A DNA stretch of 64,000 bases from Symsagittifera roscoffensis (GCF_963678635.1 NC_087070.1:868001-932000), one strand, 5' to 3'; shown: positions 47,791 to 60,537, counted from the first letter of the stretch. Translations and numbers: made by a program. Notes: a model not told the origin generated them from the sequence alone.

Positions 47791-50700
47791 GGGAGAGTTT
47801 TCTAGGTCAACTGAAAAACAATGAATGCTATATAATTGGGAAAAAATTATCATGTAGGGGGAGGATGATAACTTTGTTCAGAGCTGGAGTTTTCAGCTAA
47901 TGGGAATCGAGCATTTTTCCCGCATCAGTGAGCCATTTTTTGCTCCACTTAAAAATGTGGGGGAAGAAGATCTCAACTTGGTCTAGTTAGGGTAAAGATG
48001 TTAACTTGGTCATATAATTGCTCAGCGTAATAATTAACTGGAAATATTATAATATTATTTATCAAAATCTTAAAGTTTTTTTTAAAGAAAATCAATTGCG
48101 TGGTCAAATTAAATTAACAAACATTTTGTAAATTCCTGCTCATCTCAAAAAGATCTCTTGTTTTATTTGAAAAATAATCTTTTTTTTTCTCTTTTTAAAA
48201 TGTAAACATTTTGAACTGGCAAACTTTACATTTCTAAGTTAAAATAAAATTCACCATTAGTGTTTTTGCAGAATTTATTCTAAAAATTATTTTACTTTTG
48301 TTAAAGTTTTATAAGAAATAATACAGCTTCCTACTCACTGGCAAAATAAAAATAGATAAAAATTTCTACTTTTTGGACTATTTTTTCTGTAACAAAATTT
48401 TCCGGGACCCAAATGTATATGCAATCTAGATAATGATTAAAACAATTAGACCCTGGCCACAAATGATGTCAAGAACCAAAACAATTCAAAAAATATACTA
48501 ATTAGACACGCTGTAAACGGCAGCTTGCCTTAAGCAACAATTAAATGTTTCTTTCGATGACTGCTCGAAAATCTTGTTACGATTTTTAAAAAAAAGCAAC
48601 TCTCAGTTAATTTTGTAAGCAGCTTTACTCCATATGTTGACTTTAAAAATGACAAATCTTGATAAAAGCTATAAATGTTTTCATAGACACAAAATGAGGG
48701 CATTAGTGAAAAAAAATTTTTGAGCCATGATATTTTTGGGAAGTTTTGTTCTGCTTTTGCATCTGTACTAAGTTCAATCCAACTTGAAACAAATTCTCAA
48801 AAACGTTCGGAAGTTCACCATAAGTTGACGTTTTGTTTTCCATTCCGATAAATCTCAAGATGACCAAAGTTTGCTAAAAAGAACTTGATGTTTCATTGTA
48901 AAATTAAGTGAGTAAAAGTAACGAATAAATTGATAGCTGAGCATCCCATGACGCAGATATAAAATTTTCGTTTTAATTCAATGGAATGAAACTTTAGTTT
49001 GAGAAATAGACCTATAAGCTTCAAAATAAAGAGTTTAATCAAGCAAGTATGGCATTGTAAGAACAAGAAAAAAAAACAATTAAACTAGTGTTGTACGAAT
49101 TGCAATACTATTTGTGGATCTGTTTTAGGAAAAAAAATTTGCGTGATACTTCAAAGATAGATTAAAAAGCAATCAACAAAACCCCCCAAAAATGCATTAG
49201 TTTTTTTAGGCAATTTTTAGTGATAGGGGTATAGAGGATGACAAATACGAATAAGGAAATAAACTGTTTGAGGGCTTTTGAATCTAATAATAGATCAAAA
49301 AAATCCGATTTAAAATTACGAGGCTCAAATATTGAGTTGAATAAGTCTGCAAAAAAGAAATGGAATTTTTTTCACCAATTATTTTTTTAAAAATGTTGGA
49401 CAAAAATATAACATTTAACATTTAATGGGGTTTACGTGACGAACTTTTACGGCCCATTGCTGAGAGGATCTCCTCACAGAGAAAATTGGATATTGATTGT
49501 ACTTTCCCGGTCCGAGTGAAAAATTTGGGGGTGATATTGAAAGGGTTGAAAATTGTACAAATGATCTCAATTTGAGAGGTAACATCCTTGTAAGAAGAAG
49601 AATTATACTTTTAGAAGGGTTTCAAACTGCGATGTTGAAAAACTGTGAAGGATGGGAGAACATTTGCAATGCAGGGAGCGAGAAATAGGTTAGAAATGGA
49701 AGCGGTTTTGGTGATTTTTGTATTTTATATTGCTATAATGCGCCACTAATTGGAATTAATTCGACACACGCTGTAAACTTTTGTCTCTGGAGAATTTGAC
49801 CCACGAATAATATCACCCCTCCTCTAAAAAAGCCCTCCTATGTTTATGCTCTAATAACGCAATATGACGCCACCTATTGCGCCGTTTGATAAACAATTTG
49901 GTTAATTTTTATGTAGCAGTAGATATTTCTGAAAACTAAAAATTAATAATGGGGAAAATGCGTTATCTCCAGACAATCTAAAACATAAATAACGGTCTTT
50001 TCGGAAATTCTCATACCTAATAAAGTTTAGCTCAAAATTTATATGACTTAAGATAACATTTGAATTGAATTGATAATAGCCGATTCGAAGAGCTATTATT
50101 ACTAAAATAGGGAGTTTTCAAAAGTGATGAGCCAAAGTACAACTATAAGAGTCGAAAGCAAAAAAAACTGATAAATTACCTGAATTGAACATGTTTTTTG
50201 GAATTAATTCAAGTCAAATTCTTATGTATTAAGTTTTGGCTTTATTTCAATTAATACAAAAATCGGACGAAAATTTCGTAAATTAGTGAAATAATTGTTT
50301 AATTTGCAACAAATTATGACTCTGATTTTATTTTGGAGAGAAAATGGTTTGTTTTGGTTGATGCAAGAAAGCAATTAATGAATTTTTACCGCAAATCCCG
50401 ATTCACAGTTTCAATAAATTTTAAAAGAAATAATGAATAGTGAAAAAAGTACGAAGAATAAGTATTCACTTTTGCTAAAGTAAAGCCATATGTAATATAA
50501 AACCAAAAAAAAGTTGTCTCTTTTCGACTCAGAAAAAAGAGAAGAAATGTTACACTTTCACCGGAAGTGTAGAAAGAAGGATTACAGGCACACACATTGC
50601 ATTTTAAAACTAACTTTGCATCGAAGTCCAGAGCAAATAAATTTAGACATAAAATTGGCACTGCCAGTTCTATTGATAGAATTGATAGTATTAACTCTGA

Positions 50701-50961
50701 TATATGACCCTGTGTTTATTGCTATACCACCTTCTCAAGTGAAATAGAAACGTCTTTTTTATCCGGCTTAACAACAGCAGGGCTAAGGTTCTTTTTTTTA
50801 ACTTACGTAATCCGTCCGTCAAAAACAGACGCCACCAATTGTCCGCTGGTTCATTTTATTATTTTTAAGGGCAGACCGGTTTGATTTTTGGCTCTAAATA
50901 TATAGCGGAACACAAACATAGAAGCAAAATCAAATAAATTACACTCGAAAAAAAATAAAAG
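47791..50961 (-). other. Giant-intron sequence without recognised features
   Basis: AT-rich. GACGCCACCTATTG at about 49865 resembles GACGCCACCAATTG at 50832, which suggests a small shared repeat. No exon recognised. Confidence 0.45.
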
Positions 50962-51015
50962 GAGGAGCAAGATTGCTCGTATCAAGGCGGATCTTTAAAT
51001 GTTCCGATTGCCTTT
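50962..51015 (+). repeat. Repeat family R1, 5' fragment
   Basis: GGAGCAAGATTGCTCGTATCA, then TGTTCCGATTGCCTTTAAGG, matches the 5' start of R1 copies 2 and 3; the similarity is then lost. Confidence 0.6.
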
Positions 51016-51635
51016 AAGGCATCTGAAAAAGTTTTTATTTTTAAATTGATAAACTTAAAACAAATTACCGAAAAACTTCATTTTTATGCAAAGTGCAAAG
51101 TTTTCTTACGCAATGTCAATGAAAAGTACTTTGCTACTTATTGCCGGAAAAAAAATGCACAAAAAATTTGCCAAGTGTTTAGCCCCTTTAAACTTAGCTT
51201 TTTTGGTATCGAAGGCAGCCTCAGGATTTTTAAGGGCCGGCCGTATGTCGTAAAAATCAACATAAAAACCGTTTGATGACGCGGGATCAAATTCTTGAGT
51301 TGGAGAGCGTTCAATGCTTGCACCTTCTAAATCTGTCCTTTTTGTGTCTGTTCATACGGACCAATAAGGTTGCCTCGAATCAATTTAGAATGATTTGGGA
51401 GCCGTACTTTTTATCGCTCATGCAATGTTTAATGAAAACTGGTAGGCTCATTATTTATTTCAAATCGACCAAATTGACAAATTTTAAATGTCTCAATTTT
51501 GCTTTGTAGCTCAAAATTAGCTTTGTAGGTCAATATTAGACATTCGACCTAATTTCAGTTTCTACCGATTTTTAAAATTGGTTTGCAACAATTTAGCAGG
51601 AAAAAATGTTTTGAAAAAGAAACTATAGACAAAAC
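51016..51635 (-). other. Giant-intron sequence between two R1 starts
   Basis: No exon recognised; moderately AT-rich, with open frames that lack recognisable motifs. Confidence 0.45.
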
Positions 51636-52160
51636 TGCTCGTATCAGGGCAAAACCTTGACTGTTCCGACTGCCTTTTAAGGTCTATGGAGCAGTAATAA
51701 CATAGAAAATTTAAAAATAATAAAATAAAATTAAATTTTTCTTTTCCAGAAAAGTTGAGATTTTTTGTAAAAACATCCCCCCACACGCCATATTAACTAT
51801 AGCGTGATATAATTTGCTCCTATTAACAAATCAATTATGGCATATAATCTTCCTTGAACCAATTTTTAACTATTTCTAAGACGGATCAAATCTCGCTTAC
51901 GCGTTAATAGCGCGAAATATATCCCGCGTTAATTGTCCCAAACCGGCCAAAATGGCAATCTGTAAACCCTCATAACTTTACGAAAAAAGATCAAAAGTGG
52001 AATATCTTTTCAAATTTAAGCTCAGGACAACAATACCTTTTGAATGATATAAAAAAAATCCGTCAAAAAATGGCTAGTAAAAAAGTCGAAATTTGTCTGA
52101 AGAAAAAAACCCCACCCTGAGCACAAATATTCCGTTACTTTCGTATCGAAAGTTGGAACA
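51636..52160 (+). repeat. Repeat family R1, copy 2 (most complete)
   Basis: The copy begins CTGCTCGTATCAGGGC and ends near CGTTACTTTCGTATCGAAAGT. Blocks shared with copies 1 and 3: TCCGACTGCCTTTTAAGGTC, TATGGAGCAGTAATAA, CATCCCCCCACACGCCATA, TTGCTCCTATTA, CGCGTTAATAGCGCGAAATA, CCCGCGTTAATTGTCCCAAA, AAAATGGCAATCTGTAAACC, AAGCTCAGGACAACAATACC, TTTGAATGATATAAA, CCACCCTGAGCACAAATATT. Confidence 0.85.
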
Positions 52161-55100
52161 TTCATTGTTTTCAGTTGAATTTGAATCTAAGTACTGTATT
52201 ATGGTATGCTTTTTTAATTGCGCAAAAAACGTTTTTCAAATTATAAAGAAGTTTTTGTAATATAAAGCCGAGTCAAACGTTATGTTTAATGATAAATGGT
52301 ATTAGGCAACAGACTCTAATGCTACAAATAATTTTTCAGATTGCGTAAAAATGTTTTCAAAAATTTATAATTTTTCAGGTTTGGTGCAAAAAATCTTTGA
52401 TTGCTAGAAATATTTGTTTCCGGAAGCGGTACTACTATGATACAGTTTTCACTTGAAAATAATCAAACAAAACACCTAGAGCTCTCAAATTGTCTAACTA
52501 TTATGAGTTCGACATTCAAAAATATGACGCAGTATATTTTCAAACAAGTTTCCTTATTAGTATTACTTAAAACCTCCTCTCTTGACGTTCTAAGTTGGAA
52601 AATTCAAAAAATGTCTAAAATGAACTTTGATGACAAACAATGTAACCTATTTTTGGTGGTAAAACCGTCAAATTTTTTGATGTAAAATTTGGTTGTAACC
52701 CAGTTTTGATTGTAATTTGTTCACAAACTGGTTTTCAGACTATTACATGCGAAATGCATGCAGGGCCTGTCTATCAGTGTTGCTTTTTTGAGTACCACTA
52801 TCATAGTAGTACCCACGAAGAAACAAAAAGATAAATTTCTATCAAACTTTGGAGTAAAAAAAATAGTTTAAAAATATCGAGATATCAAACATATATCATA
52901 AGACAGAATTTTTTTACTGAGAACTAATACAAATAAGGCTCTAATGAGCAAGCAAGCAAATACGCAAGCGATCAACAAAAGAATCAATTATAAATTTCAA
53001 CTTTTGCTATTTCAAAAATTTGTAACAACTTAGACCAACCGGGAAGTGGACTATAGTATGTTTTTTTAAGCCGCTGGTGATAACTTTATAATTCCAAATT
53101 TAGACTCTGTGTTCGGCTTACTGGCGCGGAAGAGTTAAGAGGGAGCTTTGAATAACAATCAATTCAAAATCTCAACAACGTCATGTCGCATTAAAACTTA
53201 CAAAACAACCCTTACGGCATAGAGCACCTACAAAAATAACGCCCGACTAGCATACTAAATGAATGGAAAAAGCAATTTTGACACAACGGTATGACCAAGG
53301 AGTGAACTTATTATTTTTTAAAAACGTTCTTTCGTTTTAAGCCATGAATTACAATTTCAGCGAGACTTTAACTTATCCCAATCCCGGGATTAGCCCAATA
53401 AACCCTGACGAACAGTCATATATTTGCAGAATATTCTAGCATTTCTGAAGTGTCGCAAGTGCAAAAAGCTTCATGAGTCAATTTGAATAAAAAATTCTAA
53501 GCTTAAAGTATAAAAACTTTAAAGAAATTATAACAGTTTTCGATAGTTTGCTCTCACCGAGTTTGTATGCTAACAATAACAAGATATTATAGATATTACA
53601 CCAGTTTGGTGTTGGCATACGCATTAGATATTTTGCGTGTAAAACAAACCCCTCCCTAGTTTTTAACGCCTCCCAAAATCACGCCTTGAACCCTTGAATT
53701 TCTGTTTTTTTTCACGGTTTTGTTTGAGTTTTTGCAGCAATAAAATATGTAACATGATCGTTCGGACCAAGTTCCGTAGAGAAACGTGGTGTTCTGTCGT
53801 GATTTTCTCGAAAAAAAAATATAGCATAGAAAGACGAAATAGTCGAGTAACAGAAATTTTGAAAATTTTTAAAGCCTGATTCATTCTAAATTAGGAAAAG
53901 TTCAAAAATAATTTTGTTTAGAGAATTGATAACTTTGTGTCAGAAATGAAAAGTTATTTGAATATTTTTGCATACCATTTTTTCTAAACCATTTTTTTGA
54001 AAGTCTCTGTGAAATTTATGTGCTAATTGCACCACAACCAACACTCTTTTTTTTTAAACAATCGTCATCAGATCAAATCCTTTAAACTGAGCTGTAAAAA
54101 AAGTGGGTGCATAATAGTCGTTATTTATAGCTGATTGTGACTACAAATTTGTATTTAAAAAAATTCTCTGAAATTTGTATTTCGATTTTTTTTCTCTGAG
54201 AAACCAATGAACTCATCTGTTGTAAATAAAATGTCAAAAAAGAGTTTGAGAAAAAAATTGACTTTAGACTGACAATGTCCAATTAACATGATTTGACGTT
54301 TTCTTTTTGTCAATTACCAACGGTTGAAAACAAAACAACTAGTTTATTTAGAAGTTTTCGGAGGCTTCACTACTCCAGCTTTTAAATAAGACTGGCCGAA
54401 AACAGCTATATTTCCCTAAAAAATGTTCTCTTGCGCTGGCAGTTGCTGTAATTGGCTTTAAAAAGAATGTAAATCTGGTATTTACAGATATTATCAGAGT
54501 CAGGCCAAAATTTTCAGAATATTGATTAACATAATTCACCCTAATTCTTCATGTTAACTTTACACAAAAAGAGCTTAAGTTTGGGCTTTTCAAGTAAAAA
54601 TGTCGGGCTGAGGTTTTCACGCTTTTTGACTATTTACATGGACTATGACTGCCGACAATGCCACTCAAATAAATTTAATTTTGGTTGCAAAAACGCGCTT
54701 TGTAAAAATAGATCTTTCAATCATGAATTGGTTGGATTGGAATAGAAACTACATGTTAATTAAATCAAAGGTTGCTACATCAAAATATCACTTTTTTCAT
54801 TAAGAACCAAAAACTGTTCTCTTGCGGTTGAACTGTAAAAGTACAAATTCGGGAGGAAAGGCCTCATTATGAATGGACCAAATAATGGAAAAAAGATCAC
54901 AGGTTTACCAAAATTTTAAATAATCTGCGTTATTCTGAAGAAAGAAAGCAAATTCATGACTTTTAGTTAAATTTTGGCCGAATAAAAATACAGAAGATAA
55001 TTCAACCAGGCTGACACATCCTGTGAGTGCACCCGAATCGAAACAGAAACTGATTATTAAAACACCTACCATTATCAGCGCAAAGCGCGCTCTTCGCCAA

Positions 55101-55246
55101 AGTTTTTTTTAAAATTCTGTCTGACGAAATGACAAAAGTTTGTACCCAGTTGTTTTTTTTTTTGCAGTCACAAAAATTTTTATACAATCTAGCAATCTAA
55201 ACAAATTGAAGCCCTCAGCTCAAATTGATATAAGTTTTTTGTGTTA
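52161..55246 (-). other. Giant-intron sequence; one short palindrome
   Basis: AT-rich. GTACCACTATCATAGTAGTAC at about 52791-52811 is a near-perfect palindrome. No exon recognised. Confidence 0.45.
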
Positions 55247-55369
55247 GACCAATTTGATTTTTAATACAAAAAATCAAAATGGTCGAAAAAAAAATCTTAC
55301 AAAGTTTTCAAAAAACTTTATTTTTGAAAACTTTTATAAGATTTTTTTGTCGTAAAAGCTCATGAGCTT
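55247..55369. repeat. Cluster of three adjacent hairpins/palindromes
   Basis: Hairpin 1: GACCAATTTGATTTTT / AAAAAATCAAAATGGTC (55247-55284, 5-base loop). Hairpin 2: AAAAAATCTTACAAAGTTTT / AAAACTTTTATAAGATTTTTT (about 55286-55349). Palindrome 3: AAGCTCATGAGCTT (55356-55369, perfect). They abut within 125 bp. No coding potential. Confidence 0.8.
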
Positions 55370-55489
55370 AAATTTTTTTGAAAAGCTCGCATTGATTGAA
55401 CAAAAGTTACTCAGAATTATATTAAAACTGTTTTGGGTGGACTTGAGACTATGGGCAAAATATTTTTTCCATTCAAAACTTCTTTTACA

Positions 55490-55640
55490 AAACACATTTT
55501 GTGGTCCTAGATTTTTCCCAAAAGCGCCTTGAGCACCAATATATACTGCGCTAGTTTTGAGCGCGGAGCGATTGCTTAAAAAACGCTATGTTTGGTCAAA
55601 ACGTTCCAAAAAATGCCCAACACGGAATTTTCTCGAGGCT
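55490..55640 (-). mobile_element. Diverged internal fragment of R2, reverse orientation
   Basis: Blocks match reversed R2: CCTAGATTTTTCCCAAAAGCG, GCACCAATATATACTGCG, TTTTGAGCGCGGAGCG, TTTGGTCAAAACGTTCCAAA, AAATGCCCAACACGG. The ends are absent; TTTTCTCGAGG at its right edge may be a misplaced R2 block. Confidence 0.5.
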
Positions 55641-58063
55641 TAAGTTTTTGCCTCTAATCAGATTTGGTAGCTCTAAGACATTGAAAAACATCACACTGAA
55701 CAAGAAGATTATGAATTGAAGATTGAGTTTTTTGTATAAAGTAACAGTGTTTTATTTTCGGTTTTGTTTATTTTCGGAAGTAAATTGTAGCAAAGTCGGG
55801 TTATTTATATAGTGGTAATATATCCAGTTTGGAAACACAAATAAGCACGATAACTTTTTGTTATAACTAGCTTGGTTCAACTAGTTAGGATAAGATAACA
55901 TTTCAGCCCCAGGGAATTTTCTGGAAATGTAATTCTGGAGGGGAATTAACAAAACACAGGGCGACTTTAAGCCCCGAATGGAGAAATCAATTTTGGAAAA
56001 GAAGTTCTTTGTGACCGGCTGAAAAAAGACACAGGGTAATAATCCATGCTAGTCCAGACCCGCAAGGGACAATAAGGCTAATTAGAGCGAGCTCGGGTTG
56101 TGTTGGAATTGATATTACACCATCATAGCAAAAACTTATCTTCCATGCTCGTATTTCCTGTTCTCACTCCTAACGATGACATAAAATTCAGTTGAGACTA
56201 AACAAAACAACAAAATAATCATGCCTTTTTGTATCAACAAAAGTTCTGGAACAGTAAGCCGGAATCATTTTGTATAAAAAGACAGTTTTTTGCCAATGCT
56301 TTCAAAGAATCAGTTTTCGGTTCAAAAATAACCAAACAATAGGTTTGAGTGACGCGTTTTATCAAGCGATCAATTGCATTTTTAATGAAGCTTAAATGAT
56401 TTACTTACAAAAAAAATCCTGAGCAAGAAAGATTTTTCAAATCTAATTAGCCAGCGCCACGTGGCTATTTTGTTTGGACTCTTGCCCAAGCGAAACCTTT
56501 TTATTTTGTACGGCTATGGAAAGTTGGTTCAAGAGAACATTTTACCACCAAAATCAAATTAGGGAGGAGATCGTTCTTTTGGTTGAAACCATTCTTTTTC
56601 AACCAATCAGAATTCAGCACTTTGCATATTGCATATTGACTTTATTGTTTAATTTTGCCTTTCAATTTTTGAATGAAAATTGTGCTATTGGGCAAAAGTT
56701 TGAAGCTAAAATTGTTGAAGAAAGTATGCAAAAATATATCACTTTTTTATACCAGTTTGGGATAAAATGACTACAAATTCATTTTGCGACTCAAAATTTA
56801 AAGGCGTTTAAGAAAAATACTCGTTTTTTGACCAGTTTGCAAGGACTGATATCTAGAGTCGCAAAATATCAATTAAATAGAAGTACGCAATCGAGCTCAT
56901 TGTTGTAAAACTAATGTGGGAAGAAAGTAAAAAAGTAAGAAAATGTAGACGTTTTGTTTTATGATGAGTTTGAATAAATTGCCTAGCTTTTAAGTGCTTT
57001 ATATTACTATCCTGAATTTGTCTGTAATAATCGAATTTTTGTGTTGAAAATTTTCTCACGTTTTTCATCATTTGTTGTTCAACATGTTCAAAATGCTCAA
57101 CAATAAGTCATTTAACAAAAATTTTCGGATTATCAGCAAAAACAAACGCTGATTTTAAGTCGGATCCACTTCGTTACATATTTTTTGACAAGCGGTTAAT
57201 AGACTAAAAAAGTTTGACCGACTAGCATAAAAATTTATAAGTGAAAATCGTATCATCTAGAACAAAAAGTTGAAACACAAAATGCATTTGATATAAAAAT
57301 CAAAATAGTTTACAAAAGAGATAGTATGAAAAGTTGTTTTTCACTTATTTCACATTTTGAAGGGCCATCAGCGAATGGTTCAAACCATTATAGGTCGAAA
57401 TGTGACTGATTGCGATTAAGGTTTTCAGGAATTTCATTTGCTTGTTGATTGCCTGAAATCACAATAATCAGTTTTATAGTTCTCAGAAATGCAAGTTTCA
57501 TTTTGAACGGATTATGACTGCTGTATTGTTTTTCTGAAAAATCAAACTCTGAAAATCATGCAAGAAGTTAGTTTTTCAAGCTAGTCGAGCCGTCACCGTT
57601 TTGACGATAAACGAATGAAATACTCTAAAAGTTATGATCGAGACAGAGTTAAATTTCATCTTGGAATGATCTCCAGTCATTTCAGGCAATTGTATAATCA
57701 ACCTCAAAAAGATCCAATTAATCAATTTCCGACATTGAATTATTACAGTCAAGTTTTTTGATCAAGAAAATTCTGCCAATTTGAAATTTATTTTGAAAAA
57801 ATTCATCTTAAAAAAGTTTATCTAATTTTGTTTGATAATTCAATCCTTTTCTGGTAAAGCCGTCCTACGTTTCTGTTGGTGATACAATTTAATTGAGTGA
57901 TAATAAGTTTAAAAAAGTAGCAGCACTGATTCAAGCACACCTCCTTACTACAATAGTATGAATTTAAAAACTTTGTTCAACAGCGCCAATGAAATTTTTC
58001 ATCAAGTGCCGAAATAAGCTTTAGAAGGCTTCAAACTTACCTCAACTCAAAATAATAACAATG
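55641..58063 (-). other. Giant-intron sequence without recognised features
   Basis: AT-rich; no exon or bounded repeat recognised. Confidence 0.45.
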
Positions 58064-58495
58064 TTATCGTATCAGGGCGAAGACCTGAGTGTTTTGATTG
58101 CCTTCGGAGGTCTATGGAGCAGTAATAAAATGAAAAAATTAAATGTTATAAGAAAACGAATTTATTTTGAGATTTTTTGTGAAAATCATCCCCCCACACG
58201 CCATACAAAATTCAAAAGGATAAATTTCGCTCCTGTTTATTAGCCAATTATGGTAAATAAACTTCCTTCAACCAATTTAATTGTCTCAAATTGGCCAAAA
58301 TGGCAATCTTTAAACCCCCATAATTTAACGAAAAATGACCGCAGGCGAAATATTTTTTCAAAGTTAAGCTCAAGACAACAATATGGTTTGAATGATATAA
58401 CAAATCCCATCAGAATGGCTATTTAATGATTCGAAATTTGACTGAAAAAAAACCCACCCCGAGCAGAAATATTCCGTTACTTTCGTTACGAAAGT
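58064..58495 (+). repeat. Repeat family R1, copy 3
   Basis: It begins TATCGTATCAGGGCGAAGACC and ends CGTTACTTTCGTTACGAAAGT. It is colinear with copy 2 but lacks the CGCGTTAATAGCGCG block (deleted between CTTCAACCAATTTAATTG and TCTCAAATTGG). Near its start, AGACCT (58081) and AGGTCT (58108) can pair. Confidence 0.83.
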
Positions 58496-59549
58496 CGGAT
58501 AAAAAAAAGTTAAAAACGCATAATAAAACATCAAACTTTCAAGTTCAGCTCAATCTAGTTTCAAAAATTACCAATTGACTTTGTCAGAATAAAAAGCAGG
58601 ACAATTTTTTTGTAAATGCAATTTACGATATAATTTTTTCAAAAGCCCAAAATAACGGAAATCATACATTAAGATTGCATAGATTTAAAATAACAAACAA
58701 GGTCAACTTATCACCACAAATAAGTGTATGAACAATCCATAAAATTGTTGGACAATTTCATCTAAGTTTTCGGGCTTACATCCAAAAATTTAAATGAGAA
58801 CTTTGTCAAAAACTTACTATATTAGAGAAATACTACCAAAATATAAGAACAACAATGATAAACAGTTGGTGAGCATATAGCACAGAATGCTTCGACCACA
58901 ATGATTAAACTGAGAGAATTCAAAATTGAGAAAAAAATTAGTTTTTTGAAAACCATGTTTAGTTTTTGATTAATGGGTGGTCAATAGAAAATCATTGGAC
59001 TAAACGAAAAGTTAGTGAACATGAAAACACGAAAACTTGCAACACTTTGTACATCTTGGTTAAGGTACACTTCATCTAAATTTCTTTTTGTCTGCTTAAA
59101 TAGTTTTTGGAAATTATTCATAGATTAAGGAAAATAAAGACAGCCCAAACGAGTTCTATGTTGTTTTACAGAATGTTTGCCCAAATTTTGAAGAAAAAAA
59201 ACCAACTGTTTTATGCATTTTGGTTTTGAGTTTTTCTTGCAAAATAAGCTCATAGATCATGCCTTTTTGCCCACACTTTGGGAATTAAATTCAACAATTT
59301 CAGAACAAGGAACTGATGAAATTGTTTGTGGTCATTTGAAACCCCGAGTAAACTCTTTGCGACTAAATGGAAGGAGTCCAGTCGACTACATACAGTTTTG
59401 AATATATCCGAGTCTTCAATTAAGTTGTCCGATAGTACCGAGTCGACGACAGAGTTTGACGTATTCTGAAGTTGGTCACGATTTTACCTTGATTTAGGCA
59501 AATTCTTTTGAAGATTAGCCACATTTTCCCCACCATCTATGTATACATA
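58496..59549 (-). other. Giant-intron sequence without recognised features
   Basis: AT-rich; no feature recognised. Confidence 0.45.
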
Positions 59550-59741
59550 GTCGCAAAAAGTTGGAATAGACAGAATTAATTAAAAAGAGCAAATGACTCA
59601 AAAAAAAATTTTGCACAAAAGCTAATTTTTCTGACACAAAATATGACTCAAGGTCACTTAAAAACTCAAATGTGCAAGCAAAAATTCCCCAAAAATGGCA
59701 AATTGCGTTTATAATTATTTCTGTCTGTTCCAATTTTTCGC
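59550..59741. mobile_element. Tc1/mariner-type short element (192 bp, ends only)
   Basis: The left end GTCGCAAAAAGTTGGAATAG ACAG is inverted at the right as CTGTCTGTTCCAATTTTTCGC, with TA on both outer sides, as expected for Tc1/mariner. It lacks transposase. It lies about 10 bp from the next, transposase-derived element with the same ends. Confidence 0.65.
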
Positions 59742-59751
59742 TATAATAAGT

Positions 59752-60537
59752 AGCAAAAAATTGGAACAGACAGAAATAATTAAAAAGAGCTATCAACTGA
59801 TTTCAACGACTTTTTCCTTGCAAAAGTTGAATTCAGACTACCTTGAAAACCTCACCGGGCAAAACTTGAAATGTGAGGTTGTCGATTATCCGACGGTTAT
59901 GCAAGACTAATTTTCAAATATTTCGACAAAAATCCTCATGTTACCATAAACGATTTAACGAAAACTGTAAAAAAAGCCAAATCGACAGTTTATCGTGTCG
60001 TCTTACAACGACGTTTATCAGACATTAGTTATACTCAAAAAAGAGAAAACTTTAGGTAGCCCAAAAAACGGACACTATTGAAGACAGCCAAATGTTAGTC
60101 TACAAAAAATTTTGGCCGCTCTAAGCAATAAATTTCCAGTCTCACGATTTGCAATCTGCAATTGTGTTGAAAAATTATTTACGAGAAAACAGTATTCCTC
60201 TTCTCAAATGGCCCGTTTTAACCCGAAAACCAACCCGATCGAAAATGTTTGGGGGAAAGATCAAAAAACAGTTGGCTTTGGATCCGCCAAAAACTCCCGA
60301 AGAAGCCATCCAAAAAGTTCGCGACATTTGATTGTTTGCCCAAAAATTACGCACAAAATCTTGCCCTTAGTGTTCCTCGTCGTCGACTTCAAAATGTGAT
60401 TGAAGGACGTGGCTACAAATTTTCAGCGAAAATTTCTGCTAGGTGAACTTTCGATTTTATGTTTGTTTCTTTTTTAGTTTTTGCTTTTGTCTTGACATTT
60501 GCTCTTTAATCAATTCTGTCGCTTCCAATTTTTTGCA
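59752..60537 (+). mobile_element. Internally deleted Tc1/mariner element
   Basis: The left end AGCAAAAAATTGGAACAGAC and right end (GCTCTTTAATCAATTCTGTC, then TTCCAATTTTTTGC) are inverted repeats of roughly 40 bp. Between them are the remains of a Tc1-type transposase (separate entry). At about 786 bp it is shorter than a usual 1.3-1.6 kb Tc1 element, so the middle is deleted. Confidence 0.75.
59915..60446 (+). pseudogene. Broken Tc1-type transposase
   Basis: An N-terminal helix-turn-helix piece reads NPHVTINDLTKTVKKAKS, TVYRVVLQRRLSDISYTQ (about 59934-60040). After a deletion and frameshifts comes the C-terminal piece: NYLRENSIPLLKWP, NPIENVWG, KKQLALDPPKTPEEAIQK, then CLPKNYAQNLALSVPRRR, LQNVIEGRGYKFSAK (about 60170-60440) in alternating frames. 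The NPIENVWG region is the end of the DDE catalytic domain in Tc1-like transposases. The central part with the first catalytic Asp residues is missing, so it is dead. Confidence 0.8.
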
